Source: an uncultured Clostridia bacterium
GTDB taxonomy: Bacteria > Bacillota > Clostridia > Christensenellales > Borkfalkiaceae
Length of the DNA stretch: 21,770 bases
Assembly (NCBI GenBank): GCA_944354085.1
Contig: CALVPW010000082.1
Coordinates: 1-21,770, forward strand
Direction: 5' to 3'
The notes beneath the pieces were generated by a model. It did not search any database. It saw nothing but the letters and a program-made list of their open reading frames with translations, and had not been told where the DNA came from. A program made the translations under genes and the position numbers. Of the stretch, positions 6,806 through 13,120 are shown piece after piece; positions within the stretch are counted from its first letter, which is position 1; the number at the start of each line of letters is the position of its first letter.

Positions 6806-6837
6806 AAAAACCGAGGCGAAAAGCCTCGGTTTTTTTA
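6804..6837 (+). terminator. Bidirectional intrinsic terminator
   Basis: A 7-bp stem CCGAGGC/GCCTCGG (6811-6817 with 6823-6829) has a GAAAA loop, seven As before it and seven Ts after it. It ends the unknown gene (stop at 6803-6805) and, on the other strand, the DUF368 gene, whose stop codon (6837-6835) lies inside the T-tract. Confidence 0.92.
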
Positions 6838-7863
6838 TTTTCCGTTCGGATGTTTGAGGGCGGGCGCGCCGCTCTTTTTTCGCTCGTACCGCACGAAGAG
6901 GTACGCCACCGCGACGCCCGCCGCAAAGAGCACGCAGCCGAGCACGAGATCGGGCACGTTGAGCGACGTCGTCCACGCCTTGTACACGGCGTACACGTCG
7001 GGATTGAAGAACATGGTCACGACGGAGCCGAGCGACAAGCCGACGATGACGAAGAACGCCGCCGCCCTGCACTTTGCAAAGAGTTTTGTGAGCAGCTTGG
7101 AAAAGCTCACGAGCCCCAGCAAAAAGCCGACGGCAAGGCAGGCGTACACCGCGAACACGGCGGGATTTTGCTGCCAATAAGAAAGGTGCACCGACTGCAT
7201 GATGGGCGTAAAATAGCCGAACGCCATCAAAAGCGCCGTGGCGCTCAGCCCGGGCACCACCTGCGTGACCGCCACCAGATATCCCAGCACCAAAAAGAGG
7301 ATATAGTGCCCCGCGTTCAGCCCTTCGAGCGACTGCGCGCCCTCCGAGGCGAAGGTGGAGACGACGGCGATGACGATCGGCACGGCGAGCCCCAGCGCGA
7401 ACAGCGCGAGCCTGAGCGGTGTCTTTTTCTCCGTGCGCACCTCGTCGTATACGGCAGGGAACGCCCCCAGCATCAACCCCGCGAACAGCCCGATAACGGT
7501 GAACGGCGCAAGGTCGATGAGCTTTTGGATGGCGAGAAAGCCGAGCACAAAGCCGACGGCGAGCCCGATGGCGATGGGCAGCAAAAATCTGACGCACTTT
7601 TTGAATCGCTTTACGATGTTGCCGAGCGCGTACAAAAGTTTGTGATACAGCTTAAAGATGATGGCGACGGTGGATCCGCTCACACCCGGCACGATGACGG
7701 CGAGCCCGATAAAAAATCCCAAAATACCGCCCTTGGCGACTTCCTTGGCGTTCTGATATCTGAGATCGGGTTCCGCCTCCGCCCCTTCGGGCGCGGGCGC
7801 CGCCTCGTTTTTCAAATCTTCGCCCTCTTTGGGGAGCGGTTCCCGCTTTTCTTCTTCGTCCAT
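6835..7863 (-). CDS. DUF368 membrane protein, probable polyprenyl-phosphate transporter
   Basis: DUF368 proteins were linked to return of undecaprenyl phosphate (the lipid carrier of wall synthesis) across the cytoplasmic membrane. The 342 residues have a charged, Pro/Glu-rich N-terminal tail (1-45) and then roughly eight hydrophobic segments. Two related loop motifs are visible, as expected of an internally duplicated transporter: IVPGVSGSTVAI (about 57-68) in the first half and VVPGLSATALLMAFGYF in the second. The start ATG at 7863 has GAGG nearby. It lies 72 bases beyond rplS on the same strand, with an intrinsic terminator between; I found no clear promoter of its own, so it may depend on readthrough. 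The N-terminal tail is longer than in typical members. The family call is firm; the transport role comes from the family. Confidence 0.9.
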   Translation of the reverse strand: MDEEEKREPLPKEGEDLKNEAAPAPEGAEAEPDLRYQNAKEVAKGGILGFFIGLAVIVPGVSGSTVAIIFKLYHKLLYALGNIVKRFKKCVRFLLPIAIGLAVGFVLGFLAIQKLIDLAPFTVIGLFAGLMLGAFPAVYDEVRTEKKTPLRLALFALGLAVPIVIAVVSTFASEGAQSLEGLNAGHYILFLVLGYLVAVTQVVPGLSATALLMAFGYFTPIMQSVHLSYWQQNPAVFAVYACLAVGFLLGLVSFSKLLTKLFAKCRAAAFFVIVGLSLGSVVTMFFNPDVYAVYKAWTTSLNVPDLVLGCVLFAAGVAVAYLFVRYERKKSGAPALKHPNGK

Positions 7864-7875
7864 AAAATACCTCGT

Positions 7876-7918
7876 AAAAAAGAAAATGCCGAGCAGCTTT
7901 TGACTTTAAGCGCCCGAC
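7876..7918 (-). terminator. Intrinsic terminator after rplS
   Basis: On the minus strand a stem of about 11 bp (7918-7908 with 7899-7888, two G-U pairs and one bulge) is followed by ATTTTCTTTTTT. It lies 18 bases after the rplS stop and before the DUF368 start. Confidence 0.7.
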
Positions 7919-7935
7919 CTTCTTTGGGTTTGTTC

Positions 7936-8277
7936 TTACTTCTTTTCCTTGATCTTTGCCGCCTTCCCCGTAAGCCCGCGCAGATAGTAGAGCTTTGCTC
8001 TTCTCACCTTGCCCGCTCTCACGACGGTAACGTATGCCACCTTGGGGGAATGCAGAGGGAAGCAGCGTTCCACGCCGACGCCGAACGACAGACGACGCAC
8101 GGTGAACGTTTCGCGGATGCCGCCGTTTTTCTTGGCAATGACGACGCCCTCGAAATTCTGGATACGCTCTTTGCCGCCCTCGATGATGCGGTAGCCGACC
8201 TTGACGGTGTCACCCACGTTGAACTGGGGGACGTTCTCCTTCATGCCCTCGGCTTCGATCGCCTCAATGAGTCCCAT
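7936..8277 (-). CDS. rplS: 50S ribosomal protein L19
   Basis: A 113-residue protein of the large subunit at the interface with the 30S subunit, close to the standard length of about 115. It carries the L19 pattern: QFNVGDTVKVGYRIIEGGKERIQNFEG, the IRETFTVRRLSFGVGVER segment, the LHSPKV and VVRAGKVRRAKLYYLRGLTGKAAKIKE tail. The start is the ATG at 8277, with AAGGAGGT nine bases upstream; the longer open frame upstream is the leader. It has its own sigma-A promoter and terminator. In many Firmicutes rplS ends an rpsP-rimM-trmD operon; here it stands alone downstream of vanW. Confidence 0.97.
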   Translation of the reverse strand: MGLIEAIEAEGMKENVPQFNVGDTVKVGYRIIEGGKERIQNFEGVVIAKKNGGIRETFTVRRLSFGVGVERCFPLHSPKVAYVTVVRAGKVRRAKLYYLRGLTGKAAKIKEKK

Positions 8278-8304
8278 TTTCGACTTACCTCCTTGTTGGT
8301 ACGC

Positions 8305-8337
8305 GACGTTCATTCCCGCAAGCGGCAGAGGAACGCC
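8305..8337 (-). promoter_or_regulatory. Structured leader of rplS (candidate L19 autoregulatory hairpin)
   Basis: The predicted rplS leader (about 8346 to 8278) can fold into a two-part hairpin. The outer 7-bp stem pairs 8337-8331 with 8311-8305 (one G-U pair). An inner CCG/CGG stem closes a CUUG tetraloop (8325-8316), with an internal loop between. It ends just before the ribosome site at 8294-8287. Many Firmicute ribosomal-protein leaders bind their own product, and an L19 leader is known in this phylum; I cannot test a match to it. Confidence 0.45.
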
Positions 8338-8352
8338 CGAAGTCACTTGTCT

Positions 8353-8381
8353 ATTATATCCGAAGGCGCAAAAAAACGCAA
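8353..8381 (-). promoter_or_regulatory. Sigma-A promoter of rplS
   Basis: On the minus strand TTGCGT (8381-8376) and TATAAT (8358-8353) are 17 bp apart. Transcription should begin near 8346, giving a leader of about 69 bases. Confidence 0.8.
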
Positions 8382-8391
8382 CTGATTTTTT

Positions 8392-9675
8392 TCAGATTTT
8401 CGGAAATTTTTTTGCCGCGCCGTCCCTATCCGCATTTTCCCCCTCGCGCGGCGCCGCTTCGGAGCGTTTTTTCTCGTACACTCCCTGCACGGCGGCGAAT
8501 GCGTCCTTCCTCAGCCGCCTGTTCTCGACGCGCCTGCCCGCCGCGTCGTACACCAACAGGCGGCTTTCGCTCGCGATCCCCTCCTTTTCGGCGCGCACCG
8601 TCCTGTCCTCCTCCCCTTCCGTGACTTTGGGCGGAGGGGGCGGGATGCGCGCGAGCACGCGGCTCTGCGGGACGTACCGCCTGCCGTCGGGCTTACCGTA
8701 TATCTCGAAGGTGATCTCCCCGCCCGCGCAGCGTCCCGCAAGATAGACGGGATAAGGATAGGGATTGTAAAATTTGAGATCGCTCCAACGGGAGACCATC
8801 GCATCCAGCGACGGCGGGACGTACCCCACCGCCAGCGAGTGCGGTCTGCTCTCCGTCACGGTGAGCCCCGCCCTGAGCGCCGCGTTCATCAGTGTGGTCG
8901 AGACCTGACACACGCCGCCGCCCGTTCCCTGCACGTATGCGCCGTCCACGATGACGGGCGCCTCCAAAAAACCGTTCTCCGCCGTCCGCCGCCCCACCGC
9001 CGCGTTGAAGGAAAAACTTTCCCCGGGCGCGAGCGTACTGCCCGCGATGCGCTCGCAGGCGAGGGCGATGTTGTGGGCGCGCGCCGTTTTGGAAGCGTCG
9101 AACTGCGTGGAAAAGGCGGCGAGCTTTTGCGTGCGCGCTTCGAGCGACGAACGCGTCACGGCGGGCTGCAACGCGCGCGTGACGAGCGACGCCTCCCGCT
9201 CCCCCGCCCGCAGCGCATGAAGCGCCGCGGCGAGCGAACGCACGTAGTCGCAGGCGACGCCTTCCGCCTCCGCCGTATACGAGAACCCGAAACGGGTAAA
9301 GGTGAGCGCCGCGTCCTTCGGCGGCGTGTATGCCCGCTCGCACAGCGCGGCGATCTCCCGTTCCGCCTCCACCCATTCCCGCTGCAGCGTCGCCTCGTAT
9401 ACGCCGTTCTTTTTTGCTTTTTTTAAGAGCTCCCACACGTTATCCGTATACGAGACCGCGGGCATGGTATCCCCGAACGGCGTATGCAGCGTAAAGGGAA
9501 CGCGCGCGGACGAGAGCTTTTCGCGCACCGCCGCAGCCGCCGCGGGATAGGGCATCCCGCCCACCGCCACGCCCGAGACGGTCACGCCCTCTTTGACGCA
9601 GCCCGCGCTGCCGAGCAAAAAAACGGCGCTCCCCATCAGAAGAAGCGCCGTGATACAAGCGAATATCTTTTTCAT
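8392..9675 (-). CDS. VanW family protein, exported or lipid-anchored
   Basis: A 427-residue surface protein. Residues 1-26 are an export signal (MKKIFACITALLLMGSAVFL), with Cys26 in SAGC, a weak lipobox. A helical region (about 30-150) resembles the peptidoglycan-binding domain that precedes VanW elsewhere. The VanW domain proper spans about 185-330: FSFNAAVGRRTAENGF, GTGGGVCQVSTTLMNAALRAG, RPHSLAVGYVPPSLDAMV and KFYNPYPYPVYL. The tail, after a proline run, resembles a G5-like domain. VanW proteins are named after a gene in some vancomycin-resistance clusters, but most, like this one, are not resistance genes and have no proven activity. Its start overlaps the PHP gene stop by four bases (ATGA), so it is the last gene of recF-PHP-vanW. 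Confidence 0.92.
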   Translation of the reverse strand: MKKIFACITALLLMGSAVFLLGSAGCVKEGVTVSGVAVGGMPYPAAAAAVREKLSSARVPFTLHTPFGDTMPAVSYTDNVWELLKKAKKNGVYEATLQREWVEAEREIAALCERAYTPPKDAALTFTRFGFSYTAEAEGVACDYVRSLAAALHALRAGEREASLVTRALQPAVTRSSLEARTQKLAAFSTQFDASKTARAHNIALACERIAGSTLAPGESFSFNAAVGRRTAENGFLEAPVIVDGAYVQGTGGGVCQVSTTLMNAALRAGLTVTESRPHSLAVGYVPPSLDAMVSRWSDLKFYNPYPYPVYLAGRCAGGEITFEIYGKPDGRRYVPQSRVLARIPPPPPKVTEGEEDRTVRAEKEGIASESRLLVYDAAGRRVENRRLRKDAFAAVQGVYEKKRSEAAPREGENADRDGAAKKFPKI

Positions 9676-10514
9676 GCACGCCCCCGAAAGCGGGCGAACG
9701 CTTCCAAAAGGCGTTCGTCGGGGACAAAAGGCGGTTCGCCCAACGTACGGCGGCGCATGCCCTCGGCATGGTAATCCGAACCGCCCGTCAGGTACAGCCC
9801 GTGCGCCTCCCCGTACGCCCGAAAGTACGCCCGATCGCTTTCAGTATGGTCGGAATGCGTGTATTCTATCCCGTCCAGCCCGTAAGCGACGAGCGCGTCC
9901 ATGAGCGCCTCGCGCGCGGCAGGCGGGAGCGGGATACGCCCAGGATGCGCGAGCGACGCGATGCCGCCCGTCTGATGGACGATGTCCACCGCATCGAAGG
10001 GCGTGGGGCGCATACGGTCGGAATAACAGGGCCTCCCCGCGCTGAAATACTGCATGTACAGCTCCCCTTTGGGGCAGCCGAGACGGCGCGCGAACGCTTC
10101 GACCACGTGCATGGTATGCAGCGGCGCGTCCTTTTTTTGATGCAGCGCCTCGGCGTCCGCGAGCGTGAGCGAGAGCCCGAAGCAGGCGTTCGCCTTTTTG
10201 ATCATCTCCTCCGCGCGGGCGAGCGCCCCCGCTTTGCGCTGCACTAAAAACGCTTCGTACGCGGCGTTTTTATGGCAGCCGTACCCGAGCACGTGCACCT
10301 TGGCGTCGCCCGCATACGACGATACCTCCCATCCCGATACGAACATGAGCGACGCTTCGTTTGCGGCGGCGCGCTTTTCTTCCAGCCCCTCCAAACTGTC
10401 GTGATCTGTCATGGAAAGGAGGGAAAGCCCCGCCGCCTTGGCGCGCAGGGCAAGTTCCTTCGGCGTATAGGCGCCGTCCGAATAGACGGTGTGCATATGC
10501 AGATCTGCTCTCAT
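9672..10514 (-). CDS. PHP-domain phosphoesterase
   Basis: A 280-residue PHP-fold metal hydrolase of the TrpH/YciV type; characterised relatives remove phosphate from 3',5'-nucleoside bisphosphates or shorten RNA 5' ends. Metal ligands are visible in order: HMHTVYSDG (6-14), MTDHDS (35-40), GWEVS (61-65, Glu63), VHVLGYG (73-79), the THM and ASLAHPGR histidines and SDYH near the C-terminus. The ATG at 10514 was chosen because it overlaps the recF stop (ATGA) and begins the conserved MRADLHMHT; there is no separate strong ribosome site, as expected for coupled translation. It is the middle gene of recF-PHP-vanW. The exact substrate is not decided by the sequence. Confidence 0.88.
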   Translation of the reverse strand: MRADLHMHTVYSDGAYTPKELALRAKAAGLSLLSMTDHDSLEGLEEKRAAANEASLMFVSGWEVSSYAGDAKVHVLGYGCHKNAAYEAFLVQRKAGALARAEEMIKKANACFGLSLTLADAEALHQKKDAPLHTMHVVEAFARRLGCPKGELYMQYFSAGRPCYSDRMRPTPFDAVDIVHQTGGIASLAHPGRIPLPPAAREALMDALVAYGLDGIEYTHSDHTESDRAYFRAYGEAHGLYLTGGSDYHAEGMRRRTLGEPPFVPDERLLEAFARFRGRA

Positions 10515-11596
10515 AGGACGATCTTCCCTTCCCTGATCCTGATCTTGTTGCATTCCGCGCCGTACAGCACCCGTTCGGCGTGCGTGCAGGTGAGGATGCA
10601 TTGGATGTGTTTGACGCGGTCGAGCAGCTTTTTGCGGCGGGGAAGATCGAGCTCGCTCATCACATCGTCCAAAATGAGCACGGGCGCTTCGCCCGCAAGC
10701 ATTTTGAAGATCTCCGTTTCGGCAAGTTTTAAGGAGAGCGCAGCCGTGCGCGCCTGCCCCTGCGAGGCGTATCCGCGCGCGTCCGCCCCGTCGATGGTGA
10801 TGCGGATATCGTCGCGGTGCGGCCCCACCGAGGTGAAACCGAGCCTAAGGTCGCGCTCGCGCGCGGCGGAAAGCTGTTCTAAGATGCGCGCGGCGATCTC
10901 CTCCTCGTCGTCGGGATATTCCCCGTCCATGGAGAGCGCAAGTTTTTCCGCCCCGTCCGTAAGGTATGCGTGCGCGTCGGCGGCGAGCGGCGAGAGAGCG
11001 CGCAGATACCGCCGTCTGTTGAGCACGATGCGCGCGGCGTAAACGGAGAGCTGCTCGTCCCATACGGGCAGCGTCTCCCTGACGAGAGAGACGTCGCGCT
11101 CCTTTAAGAGATTGTTGCGCTGATCGAGGATGCGCTGATAGCGCGCGAGCGCCGTACAATACGCCCGCGACGTCTGCGAGATGGATAAGTTCAAAAAACG
11201 CCGCCGCTCGTCGGGACCGTCCTGGATGAGGCGGAGCTCCCCGGGCGAAAAGAAGACGCTGTTCATGTTCCCCACAAAATCCGCCGCCCGCGCGAGTTTG
11301 TTGCCGTTGAGGAAGAGCTCGCGCTTGTTTTCGAAGATCGCCGCCTCCAACGCGACCGCGCCGAACCGCGTGACGGCTTCCGCGCCGATGCGCGCGCAAG
11401 CCTCGCCGTGGCGGATGAGCTGGCGGTCGTGGCGGATACGGAGGGATGCGCCCGTGCACAGATAAAATACCGCCTCCGCGCAGTTGGTCTTGCCCTGCGC
11501 GTTGCGGCCCGTGAGCACGTTGAGCCCCTCGGAAAACGTGAACGTCTCCGCCTCGTAATTCCTGAAATTGTTGAGCGTCAATTTTTTGATGACCAT
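10511..11596 (-). CDS. recF: DNA replication and repair protein RecF
   Basis: An SMC-like ATPase that helps load RecA at gaps in DNA, with RecO and RecR. The 361 residues are of normal length. The Walker A motif is GRNAQGKTN (about 29-37), preceded by the characteristic LTLNNFRNYE; the ABC-type signature falls in GYASQGQARTAALSLKLAE and the Walker B in PVLILDDVMSELD. The ATG at 11596 begins the conserved N-terminus but has no purine-rich ribosome site upstream. In most bacteria recF follows dnaN in a dnaA-dnaN-recF-gyrB cluster. Here it is turned away from dnaA, and the genes after it are a PHP phosphoesterase and vanW, each overlapping by four bases. Confidence 0.96.
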   Translation of the reverse strand: MVIKKLTLNNFRNYEAETFTFSEGLNVLTGRNAQGKTNCAEAVFYLCTGASLRIRHDRQLIRHGEACARIGAEAVTRFGAVALEAAIFENKRELFLNGNKLARAADFVGNMNSVFFSPGELRLIQDGPDERRRFLNLSISQTSRAYCTALARYQRILDQRNNLLKERDVSLVRETLPVWDEQLSVYAARIVLNRRRYLRALSPLAADAHAYLTDGAEKLALSMDGEYPDDEEEIAARILEQLSAARERDLRLGFTSVGPHRDDIRITIDGADARGYASQGQARTAALSLKLAETEIFKMLAGEAPVLILDDVMSELDLPRRKKLLDRVKHIQCILTCTHAERVLYGAECNKIRIREGKIVL

Positions 11597-11618
11597 GTGG
11601 GTTTTCTTGCAAAAACGC

Positions 11619-11647
11619 TTTCTTTTTGGCGTGATTTGTACTATAAT
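11619..11647 (+). promoter_or_regulatory. dnaA promoter
   Basis: TATAAT (11642-11647) is perfect; the -35 box 17 bp upstream is weak (TTTCTT, 11619-11624). Predicted start near 11654, leader about 59 bases. AAACGCTTT (11613-11621) overlaps the -35 and is repeated inverted at the other end of the spacer. Confidence 0.6.
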
Positions 11648-11655
11648 GTGGATAC
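11647..11655 (+). promoter_or_regulatory. DnaA box between the dnaA and recF promoters
   Basis: TGTGGATAC matches the consensus DnaA box TGTGGATAA at eight of nine positions. It begins at the last base of the dnaA -10 box and covers the predicted start site, where bound DnaA would repress its own gene. It is the only good match I found in the spacer. Confidence 0.6.
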
Positions 11656-11666
11656 CGACTATAAAT

Positions 11667-11695
11667 ATTATACCAAAACCACGGCAAAAGGAAAA
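11667..11695 (-). promoter_or_regulatory. recF promoter
   Basis: On the minus strand TATAAT (11672-11667) is perfect, with a weak -35 (TTTTCC, 11695-11690) 17 bp upstream. Predicted start near 11660, so the recF transcript runs back through the dnaA promoter. Confidence 0.55.
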
Positions 11696-11712
11696 GCGTT
11701 TGGGAGGCAAAA

Positions 11713-13056
11713 ATGACGGCGCAATTCGACTTTTTATGGAATAAGATCCGCGAGCGGGCACGGGCGCTCATCAACCCCATCTCGTTCAGCACGTTCATCG
11801 AAAACCTCGAGCCCGTCGACGTTGTGGGCAAAAAGATCGCGCTGAAAGCGGAGAGCGAGCTCGCCGCGCGCACCATCGTCAAAAACCACCTCGCCAAACT
11901 GCGCGAGGCGGTCGTCTCTGCCGACGTCGGGCTCTCGGACGTTGTCATCGTCGTGGACGGCAGCGAGGAATTCACGCTCACGCAATCCTCCGACGACGGC
12001 GTGGAGGCGGACGCCGTCCTCCTCGACAAGCGCTATACCTTTGACAGCTTCGTTGTGGGGAGCTCCAACAAATTCGTGTTCGCCGCGGCAAAATCCGTTG
12101 CCGAAAACCCGGGCGAAAATTTTAACCCCCTGTATATCTACGGCGGGACGGGGCTCGGGAAAACGCACCTGATGCAGGCGATCGCCAACGAGATCGCACA
12201 AAAAAAGCCCTCGCTCAAAGTCATTTACACGACGAGCGAAAAGTTCCTGAACGAATACGTGGACAGCATGTACACCAAAAAAGGTTCGGGACGGGAGGGC
12301 GAAACGCGCTTCCGCAACCGTTACCGCGGCGTCGACGTGCTGCTCATCGACGATATCCAGTTCTGGGCGGGAAAATACGGCGTGCAGGAGGCGTTCTTCC
12401 ACGCCTTTAACGAGCTCTTTTCGCAGCACAAGCAGATCGTCATCTCGTCGGACTGCCCCGCAAAGGAACTCACCACGCTCGAAGAGCGCCTGCGCACCCG
12501 CTTCGAAGGCGGGCTGATCGCCGATATCCAACCGCCCGACGCCGAAACGAAGGTCGCCATCTTAAAGCGCAAAGCGCTCGAAAAAAAGTACGTGGTGCCC
12601 GACGACGTGCTCGCCTTTTTGGTGCGCGGATCGGACAACAACGTGCGTACCCTCGAGGGGCGGCTGAACACCGTCATCTTTGCGAGCAAGCTGCACGAAG
12701 AGCCCATCTCCTTAAAACTCGCCGCCGAAGCGCTGCAAGAGGCGATCAACGTGGACGAGCAGGAGGAAGTCACGCCCGATGCGATCATCCGCGCCACCTG
12801 CACCTACTTCGGCATCCAGAAAGCCGACCTCATCGGCAAAAACAAGCGGCAGGAGATCGTCCGCGCGCGGCAGATCTGCACCTATCTGATGTGCGACATG
12901 CTCGCCCTTCCCCTCGTGACCGTGGGAAAGATCATGGGCGGAAGAGACCACTCCACCGTCATCTACGCGCGCGACAAGATCGTGGAGCTCATGCGCGTGA
13001 ACGACCGCATCGCCAAAGACGTGAACGACGTCAAAAGCGCGGTCTTAAAGCAGTGA
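11713..13056 (+). CDS. dnaA: Chromosomal replication initiator DnaA
   Basis: The AAA+ ATPase that binds DnaA boxes, melts the origin and loads the helicase. The 447 residues show all four domains: an N-terminal interaction domain (1-75), a short linker, the AAA+ core with Walker A GGTGLGKT (144-151) and Walker B LLIDDIQF (210-217), and the DNA-binding helix-turn-helix ending in GGRDHSTVIYA (409-419), which is invariant. The linker (about 76-105) is short. Walker A has Thr where many have Val (GGVGLGKT), a mild change. The ATG at 11713 follows GGGAGG. It faces away from recF, and mnmG follows after 64 bases. dnaN is not adjacent. Confidence 0.98.
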   Translation: MTAQFDFLWNKIRERARALINPISFSTFIENLEPVDVVGKKIALKAESELAARTIVKNHLAKLREAVVSADVGLSDVVIVVDGSEEFTLTQSSDDGVEADAVLLDKRYTFDSFVVGSSNKFVFAAAKSVAENPGENFNPLYIYGGTGLGKTHLMQAIANEIAQKKPSLKVIYTTSEKFLNEYVDSMYTKKGSGREGETRFRNRYRGVDVLLIDDIQFWAGKYGVQEAFFHAFNELFSQHKQIVISSDCPAKELTTLEERLRTRFEGGLIADIQPPDAETKVAILKRKALEKKYVVPDDVLAFLVRGSDNNVRTLEGRLNTVIFASKLHEEPISLKLAAEALQEAINVDEQEEVTPDAIIRATCTYFGIQKADLIGKNKRQEIVRARQICTYLMCDMLALPLVTVGKIMGGRDHSTVIYARDKIVELMRVNDRIAKDVNDVKSAVLKQ

Positions 13057-13077
13057 CCATCGCGGAACGCATACGCA

Positions 13078-13113
13078 CGCCGCACGGGCAACCTCCGCGC
13101 GGCGCACTTTTTT
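13078..13113 (+). terminator. Possible weak terminator or attenuator between dnaA and mnmG
   Basis: A 6-bp GC stem (CGCCGC 13078-13083 with GCGGCG 13099-13104) is followed, after three bases, by six Ts (13108-13113). The 15-base loop and short stem make it doubtful. The Ts end only seven bases before the mnmG start. Confidence 0.3.
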
Positions 13114-13120
13114 AACGACT

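Noticed and set aside
6850..8385. A 511-codon open frame on the plus strand
   Set aside because: It runs antisense across DUF368, its terminator and rplS, all clearly real; the translation is compositionally biased and unrecognisable.
8392..9675. Vancomycin-resistance gene
   Set aside because: VanW-family proteins are widespread in Clostridia outside resistance clusters, and no vanH, vanA/B, vanX or two-component genes are nearby.
11597..11712. Replication origin oriC at dnaA
   Set aside because: Only one good DnaA box is present in 116 bp and no repeated boxes or long AT-rich unwinding region is seen. One box over the start site fits autoregulation better; the origin may be elsewhere.
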